A DNA stretch of 56,154 nucleotides from Nonomuraea corallina (GCF_027620315.1 NZ_JAPNNL010000026.1:1-56154), one strand, 5' to 3'. Positions 38,020-47,688 are shown, numbered from the stretch's first letter. A program made the numbers and translations. Notes: generated by a model not told the origin, from the letters alone.

Positions 38020-39930
38020 GTGACCACACCTGGCGACCCCAACCACCAGTCCGAGCCCCCGGAGGACCGGCCCTGGTGGGCGGAGGGCACCCCGGACGAC
38101 CCCGCCGAAGGGTCACCCGAGGACGCCCCCACCCGCCCCGACGCCACGTCCGGGCCGTCCGAGAACTCCTCCGAAGGCACGGGCGCCGGACGCCCTGAGG
38201 GGGCTTCCGGGAACGCGGGTGATCGTGGAGGGGCGGGCCGGTTCAGCGGAAGCGCGGGGGATGAGGGAGATCGGGTGGAGGAACCCGGTGAAGGTGAGGA
38301 ACCTCTCACGCCGAAGCCTCCCGTCGTGCCCGACCCCGACCGGCCGCCGATGCCCGGTCCTGGTCCCGTAGAGCCGGAGCCTTCGCCAGGCCCGGAACCC
38401 ACGCCCCGTCCCGAACCGACGCCGCGTCCTGAACCGACAGGCCCTGAACCGACAGGCCCTGAACCGACGGGTCCTGAACCGACGGGTCCTGAACCCACAG
38501 GTCCCGAACCGACTCCGCGTCCCGAACCCACGGGTCCGGAACCGGGACCCGGGCCCGAGCCGGTCCCGGGCCCGGAACCCGTTCCTGCGCCCGAGCCGTC
38601 ACCGGGGCCCGCGCCCGGGGTGGGACCTGCCCAACCGCGCCATCCCGACCTGCCGGAGTCGCCCGAGACGCCGCCGCCCGCCCAGGTGGCCGGTGAGGGC
38701 GACGCCGATCAGACCGCTAGGCTCAGACCCCCGGTCCAGGGCGAGGAGGGCCGCGCCTATCCCACGCCCGGCGGCACCCCGGCGTACCCCGGCTGGGAGG
38801 GCACCCCCGAGGGGCAGGCCACCCCCGGCGGGACCCGCCCACCATCCCGCTACGAGGAGCCGAGCGCCGCCGGCCCGTCGCCCCACGAGGAGCCCGGGGA
38901 CTCCGAGGAGACCCGCTCCTTCCGCGTGCGCCCGGCAGGTGAGGCCCAGACCTACGGTGAGCACCGCGCCGAGCCGGAGGACGGCACCCAGCCCTACGGC
39001 ACCCACCGGGTCCAGCCAGGCGAGGACACTCCCACGTACGGAGACTGGACGCCTCCGGAAACCGCCGAGCCCTCAGGCCCGTCCGGCGAACACCGCGAGG
39101 AAGGCGGCAGGGAGCGGCACGGCGAGCATCGCGAGCAAGACGGCGGGCCCGCTACAGGCGGGGTTCCGTCCGGGGAGCATCGTGAGGAAGGCGGCAGGGA
39201 GGAGCCGTACGGGGGGTGGCCCGGGGCAGGGACGCCGTCGGGGCTCGGGCCGTACGCCGGGCAGGGGGTGAGTGGGCCCAGCGCGTTCGGGGGACCGTCG
39301 CCGTACGGCGGGACGGGCAGCGGGACGCCGTCCTACGGCAGGCCGGAGTCCGGGACGTCACCCTATGGCGGCCCGGAGAGCGCCGCCTCGCCACACGGCG
39401 GCCCAGAGAGCGGCCGGCCCGAGGGCGGCCGGCCCGAGGGCGGGTGGCCTGGGGGTGGTGGGCCCGAGGGCGGTCGGCCGGAAGGTGAGCGGCCGGAGGG
39501 TGCGCTGCCGTACGGGGACCAGGGGCCGGTGCCGGGGACGTCGCCGTCGAGCCCGTACGGCGGGCCGCCCGGCGGAGGCACGCCCTACGGCGGTTATCCG
39601 GGTGGGTGGCAGGCGGCGCGGCCCGGCAGCGGGCTGGCGACCGCGTCGCTGGTGCTGGGGGTGGCGAGCCCGTTCCTGGTGTTCGTGTGTTTCACCGGGC
39701 TGCTCACGGCGATCCTGTCCATCGTGTTCGGGATCGTGGCGCTGGTGCGGCGGGTCGGCAAGGGCCGGGCCATCACCGGGATCGCCTTCAGTGTGCTGGC
39801 GTTCCTGCTGTTCGGCGCGGTGGCCATCTGGTTCTGGACCGTCGTCCAGGACTGCGGCCAGCTACCCGGCGAGCTCGCGGACCGGTGCTTCGAGGAGCGG
39901 ATCCCGTGGATGCGGGGGCCCGTCAGATAG
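38020..39930 (+). CDS. repetitive Pro/Gly/Glu-rich membrane protein with DUF4190 domain
   Basis: A 636-residue protein. About 530 residues are low-complexity: a Pro-rich stretch with several GPEPT pentapeptide repeats (bases about 38430-38560) and later Gly/Pro/Glu repeats such as GGRPEGG. The C-terminal 100 residues hold two hydrophobic helices (LATASLVLGVASPFLVFVCF and a second after RRVGKGRAITGI) of the DUF4190 type, followed by a short Cys-containing tail. The bulk is therefore cytoplasmic or surface-exposed disordered polypeptide on a small membrane anchor. GTG at 38020 has GGGAG upstream; an earlier frame start lacks a ribosome site. Function unknown. Confidence 0.75.
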   Translation: MTTPGDPNHQSEPPEDRPWWAEGTPDDPAEGSPEDAPTRPDATSGPSENSSEGTGAGRPEGASGNAGDRGGAGRFSGSAGDEGDRVEEPGEGEEPLTPKPPVVPDPDRPPMPGPGPVEPEPSPGPEPTPRPEPTPRPEPTGPEPTGPEPTGPEPTGPEPTGPEPTPRPEPTGPEPGPGPEPVPGPEPVPAPEPSPGPAPGVGPAQPRHPDLPESPETPPPAQVAGEGDADQTARLRPPVQGEEGRAYPTPGGTPAYPGWEGTPEGQATPGGTRPPSRYEEPSAAGPSPHEEPGDSEETRSFRVRPAGEAQTYGEHRAEPEDGTQPYGTHRVQPGEDTPTYGDWTPPETAEPSGPSGEHREEGGRERHGEHREQDGGPATGGVPSGEHREEGGREEPYGGWPGAGTPSGLGPYAGQGVSGPSAFGGPSPYGGTGSGTPSYGRPESGTSPYGGPESAASPHGGPESGRPEGGRPEGGWPGGGGPEGGRPEGERPEGALPYGDQGPVPGTSPSSPYGGPPGGGTPYGGYPGGWQAARPGSGLATASLVLGVASPFLVFVCFTGLLTAILSIVFGIVALVRRVGKGRAITGIAFSVLAFLLFGAVAIWFWTVVQDCGQLPGELADRCFEERIPWMRGPVR

Positions 39931-39940
39931 CAGGGCCCGG

Positions 39941-40387
39941 TCAGGGTGCCCGCAGCGGCAGGTGGGCCGAGAGGTCGGCTCGGGCGCCGCTGGCCGAGAC
40001 GGTGCCGCCGGCGACGGCTTCCGCCCAGGTGAGGCGGCCGGTGGCGAGGTCGATCCAGGTGCGCGGGTCGGTCTCGACGACGTTGGGCGGGGTGCCGCGG
40101 GTGTGCCGGGGGCCGTCGACGGCCTGGACGGCGGCGTACGGCGGGACGCGGACCTCGACGGTGCGGCCGGGCGCGGCGGTGGCGAGCCGGTCGAGCAGGT
40201 GGCGCACGGCCAGGCGGGCCGCGGCGCGCTCGGGCGGGAGGCCGCGGTCGTAGGCGGCCTGTACGGCGGAGACGAGGGCGTCGGCGAGGGCGCCGGCGGG
40301 TCCGTCGTAGGGCGGCCGGTCGAGCGCGACAAGCTGGTCGTCGAGGGCGGCTCTCAGTCTCTCCGGGTCGAGTCTGCGTGGTGGCAC
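39941..40387 (-). CDS. sterol carrier-like (SCP_3) protein
   Basis: A 148-residue protein whose C-terminal two thirds, [46 protein letters not shown], is the actinobacterial SCP-family core, a hydrophobic-ligand pocket fold. The GTG has GGGAG just upstream. The frame is open far upstream, but that part is antisense shadow of the ABC exporter. Ligand unknown. Confidence 0.8.
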   Translation of the reverse strand: MPPRRLDPERLRAALDDQLVALDRPPYDGPAGALADALVSAVQAAYDRGLPPERAAARLAVRHLLDRLATAAPGRTVEVRVPPYAAVQAVDGPRHTRGTPPNVVETDPRTWIDLATGRLTWAEAVAGGTVSASGARADLSAHLPLRAP

Positions 40388-40487
40388 GCTCCCATTGTCC
40401 TCCGGTTCACGGTCCCTCCGGTTCACCGTTCCTGGACCGTCCGGAGGACGTGGAGCGCGACGCGGCGGCCGGCCGGAAGATCGGCTC

Positions 40488-40526
40488 TTGACCTCAAGTA
40501 AAGTCGAGGTTCTAGCCTCCATGTCA
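40488..40526 (+). promoter_or_regulatory. SoxR/MerR-type promoter of the ABC exporter
   Basis: TTGACC (-35, 40488-40493) and TAGCCT (-10, 40513-40518) are 19 bases apart, the stretched spacing typical of MerR-family promoters. The spacer carries CCTCAAGTA-AAGTCGAGG (40492-40509), which matches the E. coli SoxR box at 15 of 18 positions. The predicted transcription start falls at or next to the ATG at 40526, so the mRNA should be leaderless. Confidence 0.7.
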
Positions 40527-42397
40527 TGAGCATGGAAGTGACCGCCTGGAACCAGCTGTATTCGATGAACAACCAGCAGGAGCGTCGCCGGATCTCGAAG
40601 GCGACGCTCCGCCGCGTCTGGGGGTTCGCCCGGCCGCACCGCCGCAGGCTCGCGCTGTTCCTGGCCCTGAGCGTGGTGACGGCCGCGCTGGCGGTGGCCC
40701 CGCCGGTGCTGGCCGGCCGCGTCCTCGACGCGATCGGCGCGGGGGAGCCGATCAGCGTGGTGGTCGGCCTGGCGGGGCTGATCGCCGGGCTCGCGCTGGC
40801 CGAGGCCGGGATCGGGCTGGTGGCCCGCTGGCTCTCGGCGGGCCTCGGCGAAGGGCTGATCGTGGACCTGCGCGTGGCGGTCTTCGACCACGTGCAGCGC
40901 ATGCCTGTCGCCTTCTTCACCCGGACCCGCACGGGCGCGCTGGTGAGCAGGCTGAACAACGACGTGATCGGGGCGCAGCGGGCGTTCACCGACACGCTCT
41001 CCGGCGTCGTGGGCAACGTGGTGACGCTGGTGCTGGCGGTCACCGTGATGATCTCCCTGTCCTGGCAGATCACGCTGCTGGCGCTGCTGCTGCTCCCGGT
41101 GTTCGTGCTGCCGGCCCGGCGGATGGGGGTCAGGATCGCCCGGCTGCGCCGGGAGGCCGCCGACCACAACGCCGCCATGGCGACCCAGATGACCGAGCGG
41201 TTCTCGGCGCCGGGGGCGACGCTGGTGAAGCTGTTCGGCCGGCCCGCCAGGGAGTCGGCCGAGTTCGCGGCGCGGGTCCGGCGGGTGCGCGACATCGGGG
41301 TGCGCACGGCCATGACCCAGTCGGCGTTCGTGACCGCGCTGACGCTGGTCTCCTCGCTGGCCCTGGCGCTGGTCTACGGGCTCGGCGGCTTCTACGCGCT
41401 GGCCGGGCGGCTGGACGCGGGCTCGGTGGTGGCCCTGGCGCTGCTGATCACCCGGCTCTACTCGCCGCTGACCGCCCTGGCCAGCGCCCGGGTGGACGTG
41501 ATGAGCGCGCTGGTCAGCTTCGAGCGGGTCTTCGAGGTGCTGGACCTGGAACCGCTCATCAAGGACAAGCCGGGCGCGCGGGCCGTGCCGGACGGGCCGG
41601 TGTCGGTCGAGTTCGACGACGTGCGGTTCGCGTACCCGGCGGCGGACAAGGTGTCGCTCGCCTCGCTGGAGGAGGTTGCCGCGCTCGACACCCGGGGCGG
41701 CGTCGAGGTGCTGCGCGGCGTCTCCTTCACCGCGGCGCCCGGCCGGATGGTGGCCCTGGTCGGCTCGTCGGGGGCGGGCAAGTCGACGATCGCCCAGCTC
41801 ATCCCGAGGCTGTACGACGTGGACGCGGGCGCGGTGCGGATCGGCGGCGTGGACGTGCGCGACCTGGCCGCCGACTCCATCCGGGAGACGCTCGGCATGG
41901 TGACCCAGGACGGTCACCTGTTCCACGACACGATCAGGAACAACCTGCTGTTCGTCCGGCCGGACGCCGCCGAGGACGAGCTGTGGGACGCGCTGCGCCG
42001 CGCCCGGCTCGGCGTCCTGATCGAGTCGCTGCCCGACGGACTGGACACGGTGGTGGGCGAGCGCGGCTACCGGCTGTCGGGCGGCGAGCGCCAGCGGCTG
42101 ACGATCGCCCGGCTGCTGCTCGCCCGGTCGCGGGTGGTGATCCTGGACGAGGCGACGGCCGCGCTGGACTCGACCAACGAGGCGGCCGTGCAGGAGGCGC
42201 TGGCCGAGGCGCTCGCCGGGCGGACCGCGGTGGTGATCGCGCACCGGCTGTCCACGGTGCGCGCCGCCGACCTCATCCTGGTCGTCGAGGACGGCCGGGT
42301 GGTCGAGCGCGGCACGCACGCCGAGCTGCTCGCGGCCGGGGGCCGCTATGAGGAGCTGTACCGCACGCAGTTCGCCGAGCCCGCCGTGGCCGCCTGA
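40526..42397 (+). CDS. ABC exporter, fused permease-ATPase (multidrug type)
   Basis: A 623-residue half-transporter. Six membrane helices (about 40-340) precede the ATPase with Walker [10 protein letters not shown] near 411, signature LSGGERQRL near 517 and Walker [14 protein letters not shown] 20-residue insertion ([19 protein letters not shown]) sits between the A-loop strand and Walker A. Homodimers of this type export drugs, lipids or peptides. The SoxR-type promoter suggests induction by redox-active compounds. The first ATG is used; MSMEV offers a second one two codons later. Confidence 0.9.
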   Translation: MSMEVTAWNQLYSMNNQQERRRISKATLRRVWGFARPHRRRLALFLALSVVTAALAVAPPVLAGRVLDAIGAGEPISVVVGLAGLIAGLALAEAGIGLVARWLSAGLGEGLIVDLRVAVFDHVQRMPVAFFTRTRTGALVSRLNNDVIGAQRAFTDTLSGVVGNVVTLVLAVTVMISLSWQITLLALLLLPVFVLPARRMGVRIARLRREAADHNAAMATQMTERFSAPGATLVKLFGRPARESAEFAARVRRVRDIGVRTAMTQSAFVTALTLVSSLALALVYGLGGFYALAGRLDAGSVVALALLITRLYSPLTALASARVDVMSALVSFERVFEVLDLEPLIKDKPGARAVPDGPVSVEFDDVRFAYPAADKVSLASLEEVAALDTRGGVEVLRGVSFTAAPGRMVALVGSSGAGKSTIAQLIPRLYDVDAGAVRIGGVDVRDLAADSIRETLGMVTQDGHLFHDTIRNNLLFVRPDAAEDELWDALRRARLGVLIESLPDGLDTVVGERGYRLSGGERQRLTIARLLLARSRVVILDEATAALDSTNEAAVQEALAEALAGRTAVVIAHRLSTVRAADLILVVEDGRVVERGTHAELLAAGGRYEELYRTQFAEPAVAA

Positions 42398-42401
42398 GAC
42401 G

Positions 42402-43841
42402 CTAGCGGCGGGGGGAGCGGGCCAGGGCGGCGAGGGCGGCGCCGGCCAGCGCCACCGCGAACAGCACCGCGTACGTCCGCTGGAACCCCGCCATGAGCTG
42501 GTCCAGCGCCACCGGTGAAAGCCGGGACAGGGTGCCCGCGTACACCTGGGCTCGCACCTGCGGGCCGACCGCGCTGCCCAGCACGCTCAGCGACAGGCCG
42601 ACGCTGAGCACGACCCCGACGTTCATCACCATGAGCCGGAACCCGTTCACCACGCCCAGGCTCCCGCTCGGCAGCGCGCCCATCACCTGGGTGGTGTTGC
42701 CGGTCAGGAAGGTGCCGCTGCCGCACCCGGCCACGAACAGGCCGAGCCCGATCACCCAGTACGGGGTGCCGGGGCCGGTCGTCAGCAGGAGCACGCCGAG
42801 TCCGGTGGAGCTCATCAGCGCCCCGCCGACGGCCAGCGCGTACGGTGACACCTTGCGGCCGAGCGCGCCCACGATCGGCGAGGCCAGCGCCATGCCCACG
42901 GGCACCGGCAGCACGCTCAGCCCGGCCTCGAACGGGTCCACGCCCCGGGCCGCCTGGAAGTAGAGCGCCACCACGAGGATCAGCGAGGCCCTGGCGATGG
43001 CGTTGCAGAAGGAGGCCAGGTTGGCGCAGGCCAGCATCCGGCCGCCGAACAGGCGCCCGTCGAGCACCGGGTGGGAGGCCCGCCGCTCCACCACCACGAT
43101 CAGCGGCACCAGCACCGCGAACACGGCGGCCCCGGTCAGCGCCACGGGGCTGGACGGCCCGCTCGACCCGACCTCCGACAGGGCGAGCAGCACGGCCGAC
43201 AGCGCCGCGAACACCAGCGCGTTGCCGAGCGCGTCCACCGGCCGCCTGGGCCCGCGCGGCATCTTGCGCAGCGTGACCGCTCCCCAGACGAGGGCGACCA
43301 GCCCGGCCGGCACGTTCACCCAGAAGATCCACTGCCAGCCCGCGGTGGACGCGATCAGCCCGCCCAGCGTGGGCCCGGCGAGCTGCGCCACCGACAGGGT
43401 GCCCATGTAGACGCCCATGCCCTGGCTGAGCCGTTCGGGCGGGAACGCCTCGGTGATGATGACGGTGCCGTTGGCCAGGATCATCGCCGCGCCCACGGCC
43501 TGCAGCACCCGCATGGCGATCAGGAACCACACGTCGGGCGAGAACCCGGCCAGCAGCGAGGCCAGGGTGAACAGGGCGAACCCGGTCAGGTAGACCTCCC
43601 GCCGGCCGAGCAGGTCGGCCACCCGGCCGAACAGGATCAGGCTCGCGGTGTTGGTCAGGAGGAAGGCCAGCAGGATCCACCCCGACTGGAAGGGGGTGGC
43701 GTGGAAGTGCCGTACGACGGTGGGCAGGGCCACGTTGAGCGTGCTGCCCGCCACGCCGATGAGGATCAGCCCGAGACTGGTGACCGAGCACACGCGCCAC
43801 GCGTGACGTAACCGGGACCGATCGGTGGTGACGGCGACCAT
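42402..43841 (-). CDS. MFS multidrug transporter (DHA2/14-helix type)
   Basis: A 479-residue transporter with about 14 hydrophobic segments. The motif [16 protein letters not shown] is the cytoplasmic loop 2-3 signature, and [21 protein letters not shown] with GPTLGGLI matches the DHA2 motif C region. It likely exports drugs or cationic toxins by proton antiport. The ATG at 43841 follows GGAGG closely; a GTG at 43850 would add three residues. A 13-base palindrome lies 15-27 bases upstream. It is 59 bases downstream of the Crp gene end, same strand. Confidence 0.88.
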   Translation of the reverse strand: MVAVTTDRSRLRHAWRVCSVTSLGLILIGVAGSTLNVALPTVVRHFHATPFQSGWILLAFLLTNTASLILFGRVADLLGRREVYLTGFALFTLASLLAGFSPDVWFLIAMRVLQAVGAAMILANGTVIITEAFPPERLSQGMGVYMGTLSVAQLAGPTLGGLIASTAGWQWIFWVNVPAGLVALVWGAVTLRKMPRGPRRPVDALGNALVFAALSAVLLALSEVGSSGPSSPVALTGAAVFAVLVPLIVVVERRASHPVLDGRLFGGRMLACANLASFCNAIARASLILVVALYFQAARGVDPFEAGLSVLPVPVGMALASPIVGALGRKVSPYALAVGGALMSSTGLGVLLLTTGPGTPYWVIGLGLFVAGCGSGTFLTGNTTQVMGALPSGSLGVVNGFRLMVMNVGVVLSVGLSLSVLGSAVGPQVRAQVYAGTLSRLSPVALDQLMAGFQRTYAVLFAVALAGAALAALARSPRR

Positions 43842-43855
43842 GCCCTCCACTATGA

Positions 43856-43868
43856 CGTACGTTGTACG
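43856..43868. promoter_or_regulatory. palindrome upstream of the MFS exporter
   Basis: CGTAC-GTT-GTACG, perfect 5-base arms around a 3-base centre, 15 bases before the exporter ATG. Its place suits a repressor operator, but the arms are short and no regulator gene of TetR or MarR type is adjacent. Confidence 0.35.
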
Positions 43869-43908
43869 GCCGTGGCCGGGCGGGTGGAGGGTTGTTCTAG
43901 AATTTGAT

Positions 43909-44571
43909 TCAGCGGGCGCGCTTGCGCAGCCCCTCCAGGTCGTGGATGACCACCCGGCGCCGTCCCGTCTCGATCAGCCCCCGGTCGCGCAGCGTGCGCA
44001 GCGCCTTGCTGACCGCCTCCCTCGACGCGCCGGTCCACCCGGCCAGCTCGTCCTGCGACAGCGGCAGCGCCACCCGCACCCCGCTGCTGGTCTGCTCGCC
44101 GTAGCGCTCGGCCAGCTCGATCAGGCGGGTCGCCACCCGGCCGGTGGTGTCGAACGCCCCGTACTCGATGCGCTTGCGGTCGGAGTCGCGCAGCCGACCG
44201 GTGATCATCTGCATGAGCAGCACGGCGACCCGCCCGTGCTGCTGCAGGAAGCCGGTGAAGTCGCGCACGACGATGCCGGAGATCGGCTCCAGCGCGGTCA
44301 CCGTGGCCGAGCGGGGCGAGCCGTCGATGGCCCCCATATCGCCGAGCAGCCCGCCCGGCCCCCGCACCGCCAGCACCACCTCGGTGCCGCCGCTGGTGTG
44401 GGAGGACACCTTGACCCTGCCCTCGGTCAGCACCAGCACCCAGTCGGAGGTGTCGCCCTCCGACATCACCATGGTCCCGCGGTCCCACCTGCGCGGCCGA
44501 CCGGCCGCACGCAGGGCCTCGATCTCGTCGTCGGTGAGCATGGAGAGGAACTCGCCGGACTCTGCTTTCAT
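43909..44571 (-). CDS. Crp/Fnr-family transcriptional regulator
   Basis: A 220-residue regulator. The cyclic-nucleotide-binding domain (about 15-120) has GPGGLLGDMGAIDGSPRSATVTA, where the Arg-Ser pair that holds the cAMP phosphate is kept and the Glu of the GE motif is Asp. A long helix (QMITGRLRDSDRKRIEY) follows, then the winged helix with LPLSQDELAGWTGASREAVSKALRTLRDRG. No Cys cluster for an Fe-S centre, so not Fnr-like. It lies 51 bases downstream of a nucleotide cyclase gene on the same strand, pointing to a cAMP-responsive pair. Confidence 0.92.
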   Translation of the reverse strand: MKAESGEFLSMLTDDEIEALRAAGRPRRWDRGTMVMSEGDTSDWVLVLTEGRVKVSSHTSGGTEVVLAVRGPGGLLGDMGAIDGSPRSATVTALEPISGIVVRDFTGFLQQHGRVAVLLMQMITGRLRDSDRKRIEYGAFDTTGRVATRLIELAERYGEQTSSGVRVALPLSQDELAGWTGASREAVSKALRTLRDRGLIETGRRRVVIHDLEGLRKRAR

Positions 44572-44622
44572 GCGCCCGATTATGGCCGCACGGCAGCGCC
44601 GTAGCCATCGCATGGCCGCGAG

Positions 44623-46647
44623 CTATCGCATGGCCGTGAGAACGTACGCCTCGACGAGTTCCTGCTTGCCCTTGAGGCTCAGCTCGCCCAGCGGCCGAAC
44701 GGTGGCGTCGTCGCCGAGCCCGCGCAGGGTGGCCGCGCCGATCACCACCGTGCCCGGCTCGGCCATCGACTCCAGCCGGGCGGCCACGTTCACGCAGTCG
44801 CCCATCGCGTTGAACCCGCGCAGCTCCGGGCTGCCGATGTTGCCCACCAGCGCGGGCCCGGTGTTGACGCCGACCCGGAACGTCGGCCACGGCTCCCGGT
44901 CGGCCCGCTTCCAGGCCATCTCCTCCGCCACCTCGGACGCGGCCCGCTGCATCTCCAGCGCCGCCCGGCAGGCGGCCCTGGCGTGGTCGGCCTGCGTGGC
45001 CGGGGCGTTGAACAGGGCCAGCATCGCGTCGCCGACGAACTGCACGATCGTGCCGCCGTTGGCCAGGACGCACGGCACCGCGACCGTGTGGTAACGGTTG
45101 AGCATCTCCACGATCTCGCCCGGCGAGACCCGCTCGGAGAACGAGGTGAACCCCTTGAGGTCGGCGAAGAGCGCGGTCAGCTCCTTGAGCTGCCCGCCCA
45201 GCTCCGCCTGGGACGGGTCGGCGAGCAGCGCGTTGGCCACGTCGGGCGACATGTACTGCCGGAAGAGCGTGTGCAGCTCGCTGTAGAGCCGGGCGTTCTC
45301 CAGCGAGATGGACAGCTGCCCGGCCAGGGTGGCGGCCAGCGCCTCGTCCTGCCCGGTACGCCCGACCGGCACCTCCAGCACCCCGGCCAACCGGCTCTTG
45401 ACGGTCAGGGGGAACGCCAGCCGGCCGTCCCGCCGGATGGGCTCGTCGCCGGCGAACTCGTACGAGCGAGAGCCGATCTCCACGACCCCGTCGGCCACCA
45501 GACCGATCCGCACGTCCCCGTACGCCTGCCTGACCCGGTCCAGCGCGGTGGAGAGCAACTCCTGCTCGGGCAGGCCGACGCGGGTCTGGGTGCTGACGTC
45601 GACCAGCGCCGTCAGCCGTTCGGACAGCTCGCGTTCATCGGCCAGCGCGCGGCCCGCCCGGTCGAGCACCGCCGCCTGCCCCTCGCTCAGCCGGAACTTG
45701 CCCGACAGCCGCGCGGCGGCCAGCGGCTCACCCCGCCGCACGTGCTCGACCAGTTCCTCCAGCGCGCGGTCGTAGTCGCGCTGGATGCGCCGGACGGTCG
45801 CCGCCAGCGCCACCGAGTCGAACAGGCCGGCACTCGACCCCTCGCGCCTGAACTGCAGGTAGGCGCTGTAGGCGACGAACACGAACGCGAACGTCAGCAG
45901 GACGTGCCACTCCCACCACGTCAGGTGCCAGTTGAGCTGCGGCATCCCGGCGATCACGGCCTCGGCGAGGAGCGCGTACGCGGTGATCAGGCTGACGAGC
46001 ATCGGCGACGGCCGCCGCCGGTGGAGCAGGAACATCATCACCCCGGCCGCCGCGTAGAGCCCGAGTCCTGGCACCGACAGCCACACCACCCAGGCGGCCG
46101 GGTCCGTCATCGGCGGCCGGCTGAGCGGGGTGACGTCGGGGACGAGCGAGGCCAGCCCCCACAGCGCCATGAACCCGAACAGCACGCCCCGGATCAGATG
46201 CTGAGCCCGGAAGACCCGCCGGGCCGCCCCCTCGCCCAGCGGCAGCGCCGAGACGAAGGCGAACCCGGACGCGATCGTCAGCCCGACCACCTGCCCGAGG
46301 TCGAACCCGAGCGACCCGGTCGGCAGGATCACCTGCGGCGTGGCCAGCCCGTGCAGGAAGAAGAAGCCGGCGCTGCTGATGAACACCATGGAGACCAGGA
46401 ACAGGCGGGCGTCCTGCCGCCTGCGCGAGGCCTCGCTGATGAGGGTGCCGAGCCCCACGTTCAGCCCGGCGACGAGCACGATCATCCAGAAGTGGCTGGG
46501 GTTGTGCTGCCATTCGATGTTCAGGTGCGGCTGCGCGATGAGCAGCCAGAACCCGAACAGGGGCAGCGACAGGTGGATCACCCAGACGACACCGCGCACC
46601 GGCTGGGTGGCGGGGGGAAGGTACGGCGGGGACGTCGGCACGCCCAC
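44623..46647 (-). CDS. Class III adenylate/guanylate cyclase with membrane and GAF-like regions
   Basis: A 674-residue membrane cyclase. Residues 1-270 carry about eight hydrophobic helices; a GAF-like sensor (about 340-470) and the catalytic domain (about 490-674) follow. Metal ligands D496 (FADLKGF) and D540 (VGDAM) and the transition-state residues N620 and R624 (VNVAARLE) are present. The position that is usually Lys for adenine choice, just before FVGD, is Gln (Q536), with Asp617 at the other specificity place, so ATP preference is not certain. The next gene is a Crp-type regulator. The GTG start has a weak ribosome site. Confidence 0.9.
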   Translation of the reverse strand: MGVPTSPPYLPPATQPVRGVVWVIHLSLPLFGFWLLIAQPHLNIEWQHNPSHFWMIVLVAGLNVGLGTLISEASRRRQDARLFLVSMVFISSAGFFFLHGLATPQVILPTGSLGFDLGQVVGLTIASGFAFVSALPLGEGAARRVFRAQHLIRGVLFGFMALWGLASLVPDVTPLSRPPMTDPAAWVVWLSVPGLGLYAAAGVMMFLLHRRRPSPMLVSLITAYALLAEAVIAGMPQLNWHLTWWEWHVLLTFAFVFVAYSAYLQFRREGSSAGLFDSVALAATVRRIQRDYDRALEELVEHVRRGEPLAAARLSGKFRLSEGQAAVLDRAGRALADERELSERLTALVDVSTQTRVGLPEQELLSTALDRVRQAYGDVRIGLVADGVVEIGSRSYEFAGDEPIRRDGRLAFPLTVKSRLAGVLEVPVGRTGQDEALAATLAGQLSISLENARLYSELHTLFRQYMSPDVANALLADPSQAELGGQLKELTALFADLKGFTSFSERVSPGEIVEMLNRYHTVAVPCVLANGGTIVQFVGDAMLALFNAPATQADHARAACRAALEMQRAASEVAEEMAWKRADREPWPTFRVGVNTGPALVGNIGSPELRGFNAMGDCVNVAARLESMAEPGTVVIGAATLRGLGDDATVRPLGELSLKGKQELVEAYVLTAMR

Positions 46648-46701
46648 GATTATCCACGCGGACCGGGCCGATGAATGTGTCCTTTTACCGGCATCGACAT
46701 T

Positions 46702-46715
46702 CTTGACGAGTCAAG
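46702..46715. promoter_or_regulatory. palindrome in the cyclase/collagen-like divergent region
   Basis: CTTGAC-GA-GTCAAG, perfect 6-base arms around a 2-base centre, 55 bases upstream of the cyclase start and 127 bases upstream of the collagen-like gene. It could be an operator for either gene. Confidence 0.4.
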
Positions 46716-46796
46716 TAACGTCAGACTCTCTTGTCACGTTCTGTTCCGTAATAGACACGTTACGTAAAATCTGTCATCCCCGGCCCCTTCTGAAGC

Positions 46797-46816
46797 GTGT
46801 GAAACGTGAGTCACAC
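46797..46816. promoter_or_regulatory. Crp-site-like palindrome before the collagen-like gene
   Basis: GTGTGA (46797-46802) and TCACAC (46811-46816) form perfect arms around 8 bases; an inner GTGA-G-TCAC palindrome overlaps the right arm. The arms equal the Crp consensus TGTGA/TCACA, but the spacing is 8 rather than the canonical 6. It lies 25 bases before the ATG. TAAAAT at 46765-46770 could be the -10 element, which would put the palindrome in the transcribed leader. Confidence 0.5.
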
Positions 46817-46841
46817 CACCTGTATCCGAGAGGGACCAACG

Positions 46842-47645
46842 ATGAAGATTCTGCGCGTGGCCGCGGTGGGCGCGCTCGCCGCCTCGATCCTGACGGTGGG
46901 TGGCGCCGCCGCCGCCTCGTCCGCCGACACCGCCGCCGTCGCGGCCGGCGAGGTCACGGCCTGCGTGCACAAGAAGTCGCGGTACGTCCGCATCGTCAAC
47001 CCGACGAGCAAGTGCCGGACGACCGAGATCCGCATGAAGATCGGCGGCGGCGAGTCGGTGACCCAGACCGCGGTCACCGCCGGCCCGAAGGGCGACACCG
47101 GAGCGCAGGGTCCCAAGGGTGACACCGGCGCCCAGGGCCCGCGCGGCCTGCGCGGCCCCCAGGGCAAGCAGGGCCTCCAGGGCCCGAAGGGCGACACCGG
47201 TCCGACCGGCCCGAAGGGGGAGACGGGTGCCAAGGGCGAGAAGGGCGACACCGGCCCCGCCGGCCCCAAGGGCGACACCGGTCCTCAGGGGCCGAAGGGC
47301 GACAAGGGCCTCCCCGGGCCGAAGGGCGACACCGGGCCGGCGGGTCCCCAGGGCAAGCAGGGCGTCCCGGGGCCGAAGGGCGACAAGGGCGACCCGGGCA
47401 AGGACGGCAAGGACGGCAAGGGCACGACCTACACGTCCTACACCAAGTCCACGTCGTTCGAGCGCAACGGCGGCACCGCCTCCTGCAACCCGGGCGACCT
47501 CGCGACCGGCGGCGGCTTCACCGTCAGCAACGGCGGCCAGGTGACCAGCAGCGCCCCCTCCGGCAGCGGCTCCTGGAGCGTCCAGGTCCAGGGCCAGGGC
47601 AGGACGAACGGCACCGTCTACGTGGTCTGCCTCAAGGCCTCCTGA
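46842..47645 (+). CDS. secreted collagen-like protein
   Basis: A 267-residue exported protein. The signal peptide ([20 protein letters not shown]) is followed by a 60-residue head with two Cys ([16 protein letters not shown]). Then come 38 uninterrupted Gly-X-Y triplets (bases about 47089-47425), many GPK, GDT and GPA, able to form a collagen triple helix without hydroxyproline. A 75-residue C-terminal head with two Cys (ASCNPGD, VVCLKAS) probably trimerises. A GAGAGGGA ribosome site precedes the ATG. Role in surface adhesion or sheath is inferred. It is divergent from the cyclase gene. Confidence 0.9.
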   Translation: MKILRVAAVGALAASILTVGGAAAASSADTAAVAAGEVTACVHKKSRYVRIVNPTSKCRTTEIRMKIGGGESVTQTAVTAGPKGDTGAQGPKGDTGAQGPRGLRGPQGKQGLQGPKGDTGPTGPKGETGAKGEKGDTGPAGPKGDTGPQGPKGDKGLPGPKGDTGPAGPQGKQGVPGPKGDKGDPGKDGKDGKGTTYTSYTKSTSFERNGGTASCNPGDLATGGGFTVSNGGQVTSSAPSGSGSWSVQVQGQGRTNGTVYVVCLKAS

Positions 47646-47688
47646 CACCCCGAAAGGCCTTCTGGTACGCCGAAGGCCTTCTGACACC

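Noticed and set aside
38400..38570. repeat tract considered as a CRISPR-like array
   Set aside because: The 15-base periodic repeats are in frame and encode Gly-Pro-Glu-Pro-Thr units; there are no spacers or cas genes.
39941..42319. 792-codon minus-strand frame opposite the ABC exporter
   Set aside because: Only its last 148 codons, after the GTG at 40387, form a real protein (SCP_3); the rest is shadow.
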